From assembly GCA_000799755.1 (NCBI GenBank), contig JUHI01000022.1, positions 48,713 to 112,712 on the forward strand: DNA of 64,000 nt. Direction: 5' to 3'. This DNA is from Martinezella tropici (GTDB taxonomy: Bacteria > Pseudomonadota > Alphaproteobacteria > Rhizobiales > Rhizobiaceae). Made by a program: the position numbers and the translations under genes. Below, piece by piece: positions 25,832 to 35,460 of this stretch. The notes under the pieces were generated by a model. That model did no database searches. It was not told the DNA's origin and saw only the letters and a list, made by a program, of their open reading frames with translations. Numbering within the stretch: the stretch's first letter is position 1; each line of letters starts with the position of its first letter.

Positions 25832-26734
25832 ATGACAGATCTGAATGATATCGCGATTTTTGTGAAGGTGGCGCAGTTCGAGAGCTTCAGCCGGGCGGCC
25901 CATGCCTTGGGAATGCCGGTCTCGACGGTCAGCCGCAGGGTCACGGCCCTGGAGGAGCAATTGGGCGTTACGCTGCTGCAGCGCACGACCCGAAAATTGA
26001 ACCTGACGGCGCAGGGGCGCGCCTATTTCAACCAATGCAGCGAGCCGCTCGACCGTCTCCATGACGCCGAACACATTCTTACTCACTCACAAAGGGCGCC
26101 GGAGGGGCTGCTCAGGATTTCAGCGCCGGTAGTCCTCGGACAACAGCCCTTCTACGACTTCGTATCGGCATTCCTGAGAAGCTACCCACGCATTCAGGTC
26201 GATCTCTTCATCACCAATACGTTCCTCGACCTGATTGCCGAGAATGTCGATGTCGCCATCCGCTTCGGAGAACTGCAGGATTCGTCGATTATCGCCCAGC
26301 GCATCGGCAAGAGCGTCCGTTATCTCGTTGCAACGCCGGACTACCTGCAAGGCCGTTCAGCGCCCGCAAGGCCGGAAGATCTGAGCGAGCATGACTGTAT
26401 TCTGCTCAACGGCCGCAACAACGAGGCGGAATGGCATCTCGTCAGCGCCAGCAAGTCGGCGAAAATCGCTGTTTCCGGGCCGATTTCGAGCCGTGACTTC
26501 CAATCCGTCAGTGCTTTCACCTATCAGGGCCACGGCATCGGCCTTCTGCCATCGAACTATTGCGACGAGCGCATCGAGCGCGGCGAGCTTGTCCGTCTCC
26601 TGCCGGAATGGTCTTCGCCTGAGATCTTCGTCCATGCCGTCTACCAGACCCGCCGCTTCTTGCCGTCGAAACTGCAGGCTTTTCTGGACGCCTTGCGGGC
26701 CTGGAAGTCGCCGCTCTGGATACCGCTGCGTTGA
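25832..26734 (+). CDS. LysR-family transcriptional regulator
   Basis: This LTTR is 300 residues from the ATG at 25832; the frame continues upstream to 25748 but through non-typical sequence and the operator dyad. The N-terminal HTH reads FVKVAQFESFSRAAHALGMP then VSTVSRRVTALEEQLG. The effector domain is of the CrgA/DsdC-like group. It is divergent from the SDR/RidA-like pair, its probable target. Confidence 0.87.
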   Translation: MTDLNDIAIFVKVAQFESFSRAAHALGMPVSTVSRRVTALEEQLGVTLLQRTTRKLNLTAQGRAYFNQCSEPLDRLHDAEHILTHSQRAPEGLLRISAPVVLGQQPFYDFVSAFLRSYPRIQVDLFITNTFLDLIAENVDVAIRFGELQDSSIIAQRIGKSVRYLVATPDYLQGRSAPARPEDLSEHDCILLNGRNNEAEWHLVSASKSAKIAVSGPISSRDFQSVSAFTYQGHGIGLLPSNYCDERIERGELVRLLPEWSSPEIFVHAVYQTRRFLPSKLQAFLDALRAWKSPLWIPLR

Positions 26735-26806
26735 CAACCACGCAGCACATAAGAGACCGGTGACGCAGCCGTTGACCGGTGGATTGGCAACCCCTGGGGA
26801 GTTTGA

Positions 26807-27586
26807 CTAGAGTGCCGGGCGTCGGCAGACAACTATGAACCGGCGATAGACGAAGGTTCGCAGCCTGTTTCTCAAATTTGCGTTCTTCCGCTGCGCCCTG
26901 GCGATGGGCGCGTGCGACTGCAATTGAATATCCGCAAAGCCGGCATCTGCAAGAAGCGGGATCAGCGTATCCGAGCGTAGCCCGCCGCCGAAAGGCAATG
27001 CTTCCATGATACGGGCATGGCGGCTGCTGAGCGCGCCATCATAGTTCTTGTCGGCGCCGATCAGGCGGTCGATCAAGCGTATCAGCAGCGTTGCAACCCT
27101 GCCGCCTGGCTTCGGCGCAGCCCAATCGCCATCGAAGATCACGAGGCGCCCACCGGGCTTCAGCAAGCGACGCCATTCCTTCAGGGCTTCCTCCGGTCGT
27201 GTCAGCGTCCAGACCAGATGCCGGCAGACGATCGCATCATAGGCTTCGTCCGGTTCCATGGTCTGTTCGGCATCCGCCAGCAGAAAGCGCAAACGCGGCT
27301 TGCCCGCATGCTTCCGGCGCGCGACGGCAAGCATTGCCTCGGAAAAATCGAGTGCCGTCACGTCATGACCGAGATCATGGATCAGGCGGGTGACTTCTCC
27401 TGTGCCGCAAGCAAGTTCCAGCACGCGCTTCGGCTGGGGACCGAGCGCCGCGCGGATCGGCTCCTGCCAGGCATCGGCCTCGGGGCCAGGCGCGATTTTA
27501 TGCCCGAAGGCAAGATCGAAGGTTTCAGAGCGCTTCGACCAATAGTCCCTGATCTCCTCCTTGAGATCGAAATTGGCGCCGTCCAT
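26807..27586 (-). CDS. Class I SAM-dependent methyltransferase
   Basis: This methyltransferase is 259 residues from ATG 27586, four bases after the stop of the ABC ATPase. SAM-binding motif I is VLELACGTGEVTRLI (near residue 50), with acidic motif II ALDFSEAML and LKPGGRLVIFDG in the post-I region. It is most like UbiE/Methyltransf_11 proteins. It is the last gene of the riboswitch-led cobalamin importer operon. The substrate is unknown. Its placement suggests modification of a corrinoid or of a siderophore-like ligand, but no motif supports this. Confidence 0.82.
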   Translation of the reverse strand: MDGANFDLKEEIRDYWSKRSETFDLAFGHKIAPGPEADAWQEPIRAALGPQPKRVLELACGTGEVTRLIHDLGHDVTALDFSEAMLAVARRKHAGKPRLRFLLADAEQTMEPDEAYDAIVCRHLVWTLTRPEEALKEWRRLLKPGGRLVIFDGDWAAPKPGGRVATLLIRLIDRLIGADKNYDGALSSRHARIMEALPFGGGLRSDTLIPLLADAGFADIQLQSHAPIARAQRKNANLRNRLRTFVYRRFIVVCRRPAL

Positions 27587-27590
27587 GCAA

Positions 27591-28355
27591 TCAACCTGCC
27601 ATGTATTGAATGTTGCAGCGGCCGTGGACCGAAGATTTCTGCACATGCGCACGCACGCCGAAAACCCGTTCGATCAATTCCTGCGTCAGCACGTCTTCCG
27701 GCGGGCCGGCCGCGACCACCTCGCCCTTCTGCAGCACGGCGAGACTGTCACAAAACATCGCCGCAAGATTGAGATCGTGCAGCGCGACGATCGATGTAAC
27801 GTCAAGCCTGGAGACCAGGCCAAGAATGTCGAGCTGATGCTGGATATCGAGATGGTTCGTCGGCTCGTCGAGCAGAAGCTCGCTCGGTGTCTGGGCAAGC
27901 GCCCTTGCAATATGGACCCGCTGCCGCTCTCCACCGGAGAGGGTTTGCCATAATTGCCCAGCGCGGCTCTGCATGCCGACGCGAACAAGCGCATCCGAAA
28001 CCGCCGCATCGTCTTGAGCGCTCCAGGCCGACAGGGGGCCGCGATGCGGCGTGCGACCGAGGCGCACCACGTCCATCACGGTCACTTGCGTATCGGTTGT
28101 CGCCTGCTGTTCAACGAGCGCGATGCGGCGGGCAATATCGCCGCGCGAAATCGAGGCGATATCGCTGCCGCCAAGCCGGATGACGCCGCTCTTGACCTTG
28201 CGCAGCCGGCATATCAGCCGCAGCAGACTGGATTTTCCAGAACCGTTCGGCCCGAGAAGGCCGAGGACTTTGCCCTTTTCGACCGTCAGGCTGACGCCGT
28301 TGACGATCAGACTATCGCCGGCCGCAAACGTCACCGTGTCAACCGCGATGCTCAT
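27591..28355 (-). CDS. btuD: Cobalamin importer ATPase (BtuD type)
   Basis: This FecE/BtuD-type ABC ATPase is 254 residues, with Walker A GPNGSGKSS, signature LSGGERQR and Walker B ELLLDEPTNHLD. Its start overlaps the permease stop (ATGA). The family serves iron-siderophore, haem and cobalamin importers. A cobalamin riboswitch upstream of the operon makes vitamin B12 or a corrinoid the likely cargo. Confidence 0.85.
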   Translation of the reverse strand: MSIAVDTVTFAAGDSLIVNGVSLTVEKGKVLGLLGPNGSGKSSLLRLICRLRKVKSGVIRLGGSDIASISRGDIARRIALVEQQATTDTQVTVMDVVRLGRTPHRGPLSAWSAQDDAAVSDALVRVGMQSRAGQLWQTLSGGERQRVHIARALAQTPSELLLDEPTNHLDIQHQLDILGLVSRLDVTSIVALHDLNLAAMFCDSLAVLQKGEVVAAGPPEDVLTQELIERVFGVRAHVQKSSVHGRCNIQYMAG

Positions 28356-29389
28356 GCCGTCCTCCGGGCGCGATAGAGAATAAGGGCGAAGGCCGGAGCT
28401 CCGAAGAGGGCGGTGACGACGCCGATCGGCAGGATCTGCTGGGGAATGATGATGCGCGAGATGATATCGGCAGCAACCATGAAAATGGCGCCGGCCAGCG
28501 CCGCCGCCGGCAGCAGCCGATCATGGCTTGGTCCAACCACAAAACGCGCTGCATGTGGAATGACGAGCCCGACGAAGCCAATCGAGCCGACGATGCTGAC
28601 GACCGCCGCGGTCATCAAGGCCGTCACGCCAAGCAGGACGATCTGCGCTCGCCGGACCGCAATCCCGAGCGAGGCCGCCGCATCCGTGCCGAAGATGAAG
28701 GCATCGAGTACCCGGACATGCGCCATGCAAACGGCAAAGCCGATGATGGCGACAGGTCCGGAAAGATAGACGTCCGGCCAGCGCACGCCGCTCATGGAGC
28801 CGAGCAGCCAGAACATGACGCCCCTCGCCTGCTCGGCATTGGCCGAGGTGGTGACGATATAGGAGGTGAGCGCATTGAAAAGCTGCGAGCCGGCGACGCC
28901 GCAGAGAATGATGCGCTCGCTCGTGCCGCCGACGCCGGCGGCAAGCAGACCGACAAACAGGAAGGCCGCGACCGCGCCGAGAAAAGCGCCGCCGGAGAGG
29001 CCCAGAATGCCGTAACCGAGCCCGAGGATCATGATGCAGACCGCGCCGGTGGAAGCGCCGGCGGAAATGCCGAGCACATAGGGCTCGGCAAGCGGATTGC
29101 GCAGCAGGGCCTGCAAAACCACGCCGCACAGCGCCAGCGACGCACCGGCGCTCGCCGCGACAAGCGCGCGGCTCAACCGATAATCCCAGACGATCCCCTG
29201 ATGGATCCGGCTGAGTTCGAAGCCCGTGCCGAACAAGCGGTTCGACACGGCCTTCGCAGTGGTCGACAGCGGAATCGAGATCTCGCCGATCGACACGGCG
29301 AGACTGATCATGAAAGCGAGGAGGACGACCGCAGCCATGGCGAGCGCCCAAAGCGCCCACCATGGCCGACGTTCTGCAACGAGGCTCAT
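28352..29389 (-). CDS. btuC: Cobalamin importer permease (BtuC/FecCD type)
   Basis: This FecCD-family permease is 345 residues, with about ten membrane helices. Typical sequences are LRLPRAL-like YRLSRALVAASAGASLALCG (near residue 75), NPLAEPYVLGISAGAS and the late GLVIPHAARFVVGPSHD motif that contacts the ATPase. It starts three bases after the binding-protein stop. The riboswitch context points to corrinoid import. Confidence 0.86.
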   Translation of the reverse strand: MSLVAERRPWWALWALAMAAVVLLAFMISLAVSIGEISIPLSTTAKAVSNRLFGTGFELSRIHQGIVWDYRLSRALVAASAGASLALCGVVLQALLRNPLAEPYVLGISAGASTGAVCIMILGLGYGILGLSGGAFLGAVAAFLFVGLLAAGVGGTSERIILCGVAGSQLFNALTSYIVTTSANAEQARGVMFWLLGSMSGVRWPDVYLSGPVAIIGFAVCMAHVRVLDAFIFGTDAAASLGIAVRRAQIVLLGVTALMTAAVVSIVGSIGFVGLVIPHAARFVVGPSHDRLLPAAALAGAIFMVAADIISRIIIPQQILPIGVVTALFGAPAFALILYRARRTA

Positions 29390-29392
29390 ATT

Positions 29393-30409
29393 TTACTGTG
29401 CCAGACCGAAGGACTTGATGCCCTTGGCCAGGATTTCGATACCGTCGATCGTCCGGATGGTCGGGTTCATCGACTGCGCATCCATCATGACGAAATGCTT
29501 GTTCTTGACGGCATCGAGCTGGCTGGTGACGGGATCTTTCTCAAGGAAGTCGACCTTGACCTTCGGGTCGTCGGCCGCGTAGCGGCGGCGATCCATGGTG
29601 GCGATGACGATCACGGCTGGATTGGCCTGTGCGATCGTCTCCCACCCTACCAGCGGCCATTCCTCTTCGGTCGTGACGACATTGCGAGCGCCGATCGTCT
29701 TCAGAATATAAGCCGGGGCGCTGTTCTTGCCGGCGATATAGGCATCGCCGCTGACTTCCTTGCTGGAGAACCAGAACACGATCGGCAGATCCTTCGCCTT
29801 GGCTCCGGCAATCGAGGCAACAGCATCCGCCTCGCGCTTCTTCAGGTCCGCGATCAAGGCATCGCCGCGATCCTTAACGTCGAAGATCTGAGCGAGTTCA
29901 TCGATCTCCTGGTAGACCAGACCCATCGTGAACAGCTCCTTGCGCACGCCATCGCCGCCATCGGTATTGACCTTGGCGACGCAATCCGTTGGGGCGACGT
30001 AGGTATTGATTCCGAGCTCGGAAAACTGCTGGCGCTTGCCCACGGAGCCCTGTGTGCCGACATGCCATTCGAATTCGGCAGCCACGAGATCCGGCTCCTT
30101 GCCGACCACGGATTCGAAGCTCGGATCGTTGTCGGCAAGCCGGGGGATCTTGGCATTGGCTTCGGCATATTGCGGCAGAACCGGGCCGACCCACACGGCC
30201 GTTCCCGCAATCTTGTCGGCAAGGCCGAGCGAAAAGAGGATTTCGGTCATACCCTGGCCGATCGAAACGATCTTGGCCGGCGCTTTCTGGAAGGTGACCT
30301 TCTCGCCGCAATTATTGATCGTGAGGGGATATTGGGTCGCGGCGAAGCCGGACGCGGCAAACCCGGTCAGCCCGAGTGCAAATGTAATGGTCGTCAAAAA
30401 ATGGCGCAT
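29393..30409 (-). CDS. btuF: Cobalamin-type periplasmic binding protein (BtuF type)
   Basis: This periplasmic binding protein is 338 residues from the ATG at 30409, which begins a clean signal peptide (FALGLTGFAASGFAA). A TTG frame start at 30493 would precede it with unlikely sequence. The body has the helical-backbone fold of FecB/BtuF-type proteins (KIVSIGQGMTEILFSLGLAD near residue 45). It is the first gene after the cobalamin riboswitch, and its leader is long (about 180 nt between riboswitch and ATG). Confidence 0.85.
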   Translation of the reverse strand: MRHFLTTITFALGLTGFAASGFAATQYPLTINNCGEKVTFQKAPAKIVSIGQGMTEILFSLGLADKIAGTAVWVGPVLPQYAEANAKIPRLADNDPSFESVVGKEPDLVAAEFEWHVGTQGSVGKRQQFSELGINTYVAPTDCVAKVNTDGGDGVRKELFTMGLVYQEIDELAQIFDVKDRGDALIADLKKREADAVASIAGAKAKDLPIVFWFSSKEVSGDAYIAGKNSAPAYILKTIGARNVVTTEEEWPLVGWETIAQANPAVIVIATMDRRRYAADDPKVKVDFLEKDPVTSQLDAVKNKHFVMMDAQSMNPTIRTIDGIEILAKGIKSFGLAQ

Positions 30410-30587
30410 GAAAGATCTCGATAGGACAAGGAAACTGGGCGGTGTCAGCACAATCGCGCTCAGGCAGGTCGCCGCCGGTTGCGAAGATCCCAATCAAGGC
30501 CGAAAAAGCTCGGATAATGTCGAAGGCGCAGGTCAATCATTCTCTGTCCTTTCCGAGCATCCCCGCCCGGCTGATTGGATCGTGATC

Positions 30588-30790
30588 GACGGCAGGTCTC
30601 CTGGCTCGCGGATATCTGACGATCATCTGCCTTCCCGCAAGCTTGGCTGCAGTGGCATGGCTCAAAGCCTCTGGAGCGAGCCGGAAAAGGTCACCCCGGG
30701 ATGATCGGCAATCCGCTTACAGTTGCGGGGGCAGCCACGGTCTAGGTCCCTCTTGGGTCGCCCTCACCGTGTTCCCTATTAATCCCCGCG
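30588..30790 (-). ncRNA. Cobalamin (B12) riboswitch
   Basis: Read on the minus strand, the conserved blocks appear in order: GGGAACACGGTGAGGGC near 30780, GGCTGCCCCCGCAACTGTAA near 30735-30715, GCCACTG near 30655, GGGAAGGC near 30635, and the B12 box AGCCAGGAGACCTGCC (30606-30591). It lies upstream of the BtuFCD-methyltransferase operon and should repress it when adenosylcobalamin is plentiful. I see no clear intrinsic terminator downstream, so control of translation initiation or Rho-dependent ending is likely. Confidence 0.95.
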
Positions 30791-30909
30791 GAGTCTTCCT
30801 TGGGGAACCGTCGCGTCCAGTTATTCCGGACGGACCCTTCCCGTCAAGAACGCATGGATAGTAAAGAGGAAGGGGCACATCATGCTCATTGCCAACGGCC
30901 CCAGCAATG

Positions 30910-32004
30910 CTAAGCCGCCTCGGCCTGCTCCACACGATTTCTTCCGCCCGCCTTCGCCCGGTAAAGCGCCTTGTCGGCGGCTTCGAGCACATGCTTGAAA
31001 TCCGTGGTCGGCTCGAGCGAGCAAGCAATGCCGATGCTGACGGTGACATGGACGGCGTCCTGATCGAACATCAGCATCGTCGTCTCGATATCGCTGCGAA
31101 TTTTCTCCGCAACGGCGGCGGCCGCCCTCATGTCGGTGTTCGGCAACAGGACGACGATCTCTTCGCCGCCATAGCGGGCCGCGATATCGGTTTTGCGCAC
31201 GGTTTGCCGGATGACATCCGCCACCCGCGCCAGAACGGTGTCGCCGAAGGAATGGCCCCAATTGTCGTTGATTTTCTTGAAGTGATCGATATCGAGCATG
31301 ATGATCGAGAAGGGAATGCGCCGCACACCGGCTTCCTTGCTGCATCGATCGCCTTCGCGCTGCAGCACCCGGCGGTTGGGAAGCCTCGTCAGCGGATCGA
31401 GGGTGGCTTCATTCTCCAGCGCGCGCTGGATGCCGATGCGATATTGCTCCCGCTGCAGCAGATCCGACAGCAGCATGACGCCAAGAATATTGACGATCGT
31501 CACCGGGAGCGCGGCCGAAAGGAGAAGCGCGCGCGCAACCACCCACGGCAGAAAGAGGAGAACCACGAGCGACGTGCAGGTCGCCAGGCCGAACAGGGCC
31601 GATCGTTTCCATCCCGTGCCGGTCCATTGCCGCGGCAACAGGCTGAGCGCATAGCCGGCGGCCGCGACGATCGCGATACCGGCAACACCGCCCATGGCGC
31701 CCATCCCGCCGACCATGAAGCGAAACAGGGCCATCATCGCGGCGGCCACGATCGTTCCCAGCAGGCCGCCGTAGATCGGTATGAGGACAAGCAGGATCGA
31801 GCGGCCATCCTGAATGACGCCTGGCATCCACTGTATGGGATCGCCCATCGACAGGATACCGACCAGCCCGAACAACAGCCCGACGGCAGCCGATTTCAAA
31901 GCGCCGCGCTCGACGATGCGGATCACCCAGGAATAGGCATAGACAATGATCGCCACCTGGCCGAGGACGCGAATGAGCGAGACCAAATGTGTTTCAATTT
32001 CCAT
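30910..32004 (-). CDS. Diguanylate cyclase with 5TM sensor domain
   Basis: This 364-residue membrane protein has an N-terminal region of several helices that resembles the 5TM-5TMR (LytS/YhcK) sensor (GVIQDGRSILLVLIPIYGG near residue 65). A C-terminal GGDEF domain follows, with DPLTRLPNRR at its start and the active-site GGEEI. A product-inhibition I-site, RKTD, lies five residues before GGEEI. It should make cyclic di-GMP in response to a small signal at the membrane. It is a single gene, running towards the riboswitch operon. Confidence 0.88.
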   Translation of the reverse strand: MEIETHLVSLIRVLGQVAIIVYAYSWVIRIVERGALKSAAVGLLFGLVGILSMGDPIQWMPGVIQDGRSILLVLIPIYGGLLGTIVAAAMMALFRFMVGGMGAMGGVAGIAIVAAAGYALSLLPRQWTGTGWKRSALFGLATCTSLVVLLFLPWVVARALLLSAALPVTIVNILGVMLLSDLLQREQYRIGIQRALENEATLDPLTRLPNRRVLQREGDRCSKEAGVRRIPFSIIMLDIDHFKKINDNWGHSFGDTVLARVADVIRQTVRKTDIAARYGGEEIVVLLPNTDMRAAAAVAEKIRSDIETTMLMFDQDAVHVTVSIGIACSLEPTTDFKHVLEAADKALYRAKAGGRNRVEQAEAA

Positions 32005-32472
32005 TGCTATTCCCAGTCCTCGCGACTAGCCGTAACGAATGACCGGTATCGGCATAGTCGAAGTCGATGCCGGATACCATGCGATCTCCGTAAAATGGTT
32101 TACCAAGCCTCTCGCTGATTGGCGGCCTGGCGATGGTGTTCGGACGGGAATTGTGGGCGGAGGTCATCGTCGCAATCGAACTTCTGAAGCAATGCGTCTC
32201 AATATGGCTGTCTCCGGATTCTGTCATGCGAGCCAGGCGATATCGGGCGCGGCCGATAGATCCGAATGGTCAACGCTATCTGGCGCCGCGCGCCTGGCGA
32301 TCAAGAGCTGCCGGTCAATTTGGCATTCCGCTGGGCGTTTCGACGCTGTCGGTGCTGCGCTGTCATCGATGTCCGCAAACTTTGCGGCGGCACGAATTGA
32401 CGCATTGCGCTTGTAATGAGCCTGTCCTATGACTGCAACCTTATCCGCGGGATGCGGGTGGTGGGGACAAGA
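32005..32472. other. Gap between cyclase and copper operon
   Basis: This 468-bp region should hold divergent promoters for the cyclase and the copper operon. I see no convincing gene. The only structure noted is a separated inverted repeat GCCAGGCG (32232-32239) and CGCCTGGC (32291-32298). No CueR-type metal operator was recognised. Confidence 0.4.
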
Positions 32473-32877
32473 ATGCGGAAGACAATTTCGCGTACATGGC
32501 AGTGGAGTGCGCGCATCGTCTGCGCCATGGCGCTGTTGCTTGTCGGCTTTGCCCATCAGCCGGTCGTCGCCACGGCGGATGAGATATCTCCCATAGAACT
32601 TGCGCAATACAGGCTGCCGGACGGGTCCCTGCCCATTCTCTGCATCACCTACAAGGACGCGGACGGCAAGGTGCATGGAAAAGCCTATGCGCCCGGGTGC
32701 GAAGCCTGCCGGATCGCTTCCGCCGCGGTTCTGCCCATACCTCCGACCGAGATTTGCGAACGCCTCGCCTCTCAGCGCGGAGAGACCGTCGTTGCAAGAT
32801 CGGAAGCCTTCCATCGGCAGCTTTATCCACCGAACACCGGCCCAAGGGCGCCACCCATCCTCGACATCGTTGGCTGA
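32473..32877 (+). CDS. Small exported Cys-containing protein, DUF2946-like
   Basis: This protein is about 134 residues from ATG 32473 (an upstream in-frame ATG at 32416 is less likely). It has a signal or anchor helix (IVCAMALLLVGFAHQPVVA) and a short soluble part with PILCIT and a CEAC motif near residue 80. Composition and layout resemble DUF2946 proteins found beside copper genes. It begins a rightward run of copper-handling genes, 220 bp before the PepSY-TM gene. Copper binding through CxxC is inference. Confidence 0.6.
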   Translation: MRKTISRTWQWSARIVCAMALLLVGFAHQPVVATADEISPIELAQYRLPDGSLPILCITYKDADGKVHGKAYAPGCEACRIASAAVLPIPPTEICERLASQRGETVVARSEAFHRQLYPPNTGPRAPPILDIVG

Positions 32878-33097
32878 ACCGGCGTTGCGGCTTTTGTCGT
32901 GACGCCCGCCGTCAACGGCTGCCGTCATGCGCGACCTTCAAGTCGTGAAATCCGAGGATTGGTGTTTTCCGCAAAACTTCGCCGAACGAGCCGCTGCGGC
33001 CGCTCACGCGAAGCAGGCGCATTTCAAACGGCGAACAATCGCCGCCCCTCCCCGGATCGATCGCTTGCGGCAGCCCGCCGATCTTCGGAGGATTTTC

Positions 33098-34471
33098 ATG
33101 TCTGCCTTTACCGCTGCTGAACCTGCTGTCGCAGCTACCCATAATATCTCACTCTATCGTGCAATCTGGCGCTGGCATTTTTTCGCCGGTCTTCTCGTCA
33201 TTCCCTTCATGCTCAATTTGGCAATCACCGGGTCTTTGTATCTCTTCAAGGATCAGATTGCCGACACCTTCTATTCGCATCGCTATCTCGTTGCCGAGAC
33301 TGGCACGATGCGGCAGCCGCAGCAGATCGTCGATGCCGCACTCGCAGCCTTTCCCGGCGCCCGCGCAACCTCCTATCATGAGGCATCGGCGCCAGACCGC
33401 TCGGCCTGGGTCACGGTCTCCAGGGACGGCCAATCGACCATCGTCTACGTCAATCCCTATGACGGCAGCATCCTGGGCTCGGTCGGCTCGAAGCAGGAGT
33501 TCGGCTGGGTCGTCAAGCGTATCCACAGCCTCGAATATTTCGGCGAATGGACCAACCGTCTCATCGAGATCGCGGCAGGCTTCGCCCTCGTCCTGGTGGT
33601 GACCGGTATCTATCTCTGGTGGCCGCGCCAGCAGGCCGGAGGCGTGCTCACGGTTCGCGGCAATCCATCACGGCGCGTCTTCTGGCGCGATCTGCATGCC
33701 GTGACCGGCGCCCTCGCAGGCGTCCTCATCTTTTTCCTGGCCTTCAGCGGCATGCCCTGGTCCGGCTACTGGGGCGCCAATGTCAATACCTGGTTGACCG
33801 CCCACAATTTCGGAACGCCGGCCGCACTCTGGGATGATGTGCCGAAATCGACGAAGGTCACGCAGGATGTCGTCGGCCGCGCCGGCTGGGTGGTCGAGAA
33901 TGCGCCCGTTCCGCTCTCCGATATCGCCGCGGCGCAATCGGCAAAGCCGATCGGCCTGAACAGGGCCGTCCACATCATGCACGGTCTGGGCATGGTGGCC
34001 GGTTCAGACCTTGCCATCCCGACAGATGAAACCGGCGTCTATACCGCAAGTCACTATTTCGGCGATCTCGGCGAGGAGCGAACTGTCCATATCGACCAAT
34101 ATTCCGGCAAGCCACTCGTCGATATTTCCTACGACCAGTATCCGGCGCTCGGCAAGGCGATCGAATGGGGCATCAACGTCCATCAGGGACAGGAATGGGG
34201 CCTCTTCAACCAACTCCTGATGCTTGCGGCATGTCTTGCCATCATCCTTTGCTGCGTCACGGCCGCGACCATGTGGTGGAAGCGCCGGCCATCCGGCCGC
34301 CTTGGTGTGCCGCCGATGCCGCCGCAGAAAACGGTCTATGTCGGCCTGTGGCTCATCGCCATCATCTTCGGTGTCGCCTTTCCGCTCACGGGAGCCGCGA
34401 TCGTCGCAATGCTGCTCCTCGACCAGTTCGTGGTTCGCTTCGTGCCGCCACTTCGACGTTTCTTTTCGTGA
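33098..34471 (+). CDS. PepSY-associated membrane protein
   Basis: This protein is 457 residues from ATG 33098, which has a strong GGAGG site seven bases upstream. It shows the PepSY_TM architecture: a first helix (FFAGLLVIPFMLNLAITGSLYLF), a periplasmic PepSY segment with the VNPYDGSILGSV motif, paired helices near 165-220, a second large loop and two or three C-terminal helices. Such proteins act in iron or copper reduction and uptake at the inner membrane. The neighbouring PCuAC, SCO and CopC genes favour copper here. Confidence 0.85.
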   Translation: MSAFTAAEPAVAATHNISLYRAIWRWHFFAGLLVIPFMLNLAITGSLYLFKDQIADTFYSHRYLVAETGTMRQPQQIVDAALAAFPGARATSYHEASAPDRSAWVTVSRDGQSTIVYVNPYDGSILGSVGSKQEFGWVVKRIHSLEYFGEWTNRLIEIAAGFALVLVVTGIYLWWPRQQAGGVLTVRGNPSRRVFWRDLHAVTGALAGVLIFFLAFSGMPWSGYWGANVNTWLTAHNFGTPAALWDDVPKSTKVTQDVVGRAGWVVENAPVPLSDIAAAQSAKPIGLNRAVHIMHGLGMVAGSDLAIPTDETGVYTASHYFGDLGEERTVHIDQYSGKPLVDISYDQYPALGKAIEWGINVHQGQEWGLFNQLLMLAACLAIILCCVTAATMWWKRRPSGRLGVPPMPPQKTVYVGLWLIAIIFGVAFPLTGAAIVAMLLLDQFVVRFVPPLRRFFS

Positions 34472-34533
34472 CGAGACCAGGCGGAGCCGACGGCTTCGCC
34501 GCACCCTCCTCTTCCGGATCAAGGATATCGACC

Positions 34534-35460
34534 ATGCTGAAACGTATTTTTGCTCTCGCCGCCTTCGGGCTGGCCCTCTTTTCTTCTTCCCTCGCTTTTG
34601 CCGACGACGTCAAAATCGGCAATCTCACCATCTCCGCGCCCTATGTTCGCGCCATGGTGCCCGGAGCTCCGGTCGGCGGCGGCTACCTGACCATCACCAA
34701 CAAGGGCGACACCGACGACCGGCTGGTCGCTGCAAGCTCGTCGCGCGCCGCAACGGTCCAGATTCACGAGATGAAGATGGACAAAGACGTCATGATCATG
34801 CGCGAGCTTCCCGACGGCCTGCCCATCCCGGCGGGCAAAACGGTCGAGCTCAAACCCGGCGGCTACCATGTGATGTTCATGAAGGTCGCCGAGCCCTTCC
34901 TTCAGGGCCAGACCATCCGCACGACCCTGACATTCGAAAAGGCCGGTTCGGTCGATATCGATTTCCCCGTCGGATCCCTGGCGGCAAGCAAGCCAGACGA
35001 AGACGCAAAATCCGGTGACGACATCTCGGGCATGAAGGGCATGGACATGGGTGAGGCACACGTATCCGGAGATCCGCAACGCGATATCCCCGCGACGATG
35101 AAAGCATTGTTCGAGACGCCGGAAAAGCCGCTGGCCATTCAGCCGGTGGTCTCGCATGGCGACTGGGCGGTGGCCGGATGGGTGCAGGATGGCCGCGGCG
35201 GCCGGGCGCTGTTGAAGAAGGGCCTCGACGGATGGGCCGTGCATCTTTGCAGCGGCGACAGCCTGAAGAACGCCGACGCCCTGGAGAAGATCGGCCTATC
35301 GCGCGATGACGCACAGGCCATCGCCACCGATCTTGCCACCGCTGAGGCCAAGCTCGACGCCAAGACCCTGGCTCTGTTTTCGAGCTTCGAGGGCACGGTG
35401 ATGATGGATCAGGCTGAGGCTGCCCATGCGGGAGGCGACCATGCCGGCCATAACAAATAG
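34534..35460 (+). CDS. PCu(A)C copper chaperone fused to a C-terminal domain
   Basis: This exported protein is 308 residues from ATG 34534. After the signal peptide (ending SLAFADD), residues 25-135 form a PCu(A)C chaperone with the full Cu(I) site: His78, Met89 (H-X10-M), His112 and Met114 (HVM). A Met/Asp-rich linker with GMKGMDMGEAH follows. Residues about 180-300 match the copper-uptake-associated domain often found separately. The C-terminus is His-rich (HAGGDHAGHNK). PCuAC proteins deliver copper to oxidase CuA/CuB centres. The next gene starts inside its end. Confidence 0.87.
   Translation: MLKRIFALAAFGLALFSSSLAFADDVKIGNLTISAPYVRAMVPGAPVGGGYLTITNKGDTDDRLVAASSSRAATVQIHEMKMDKDVMIMRELPDGLPIPAGKTVELKPGGYHVMFMKVAEPFLQGQTIRTTLTFEKAGSVDIDFPVGSLAASKPDEDAKSGDDISGMKGMDMGEAHVSGDPQRDIPATMKALFETPEKPLAIQPVVSHGDWAVAGWVQDGRGGRALLKKGLDGWAVHLCSGDSLKNADALEKIGLSRDDAQAIATDLATAEAKLDAKTLALFSSFEGTVMMDQAEAAHAGGDHAGHNK

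Noticed and set aside
28523..30424. A 633-codon plus-strand frame opposite the cobalamin importer
   Set aside because: It is antisense to btuC and btuF and has a low-complexity charged composition, with no motif.
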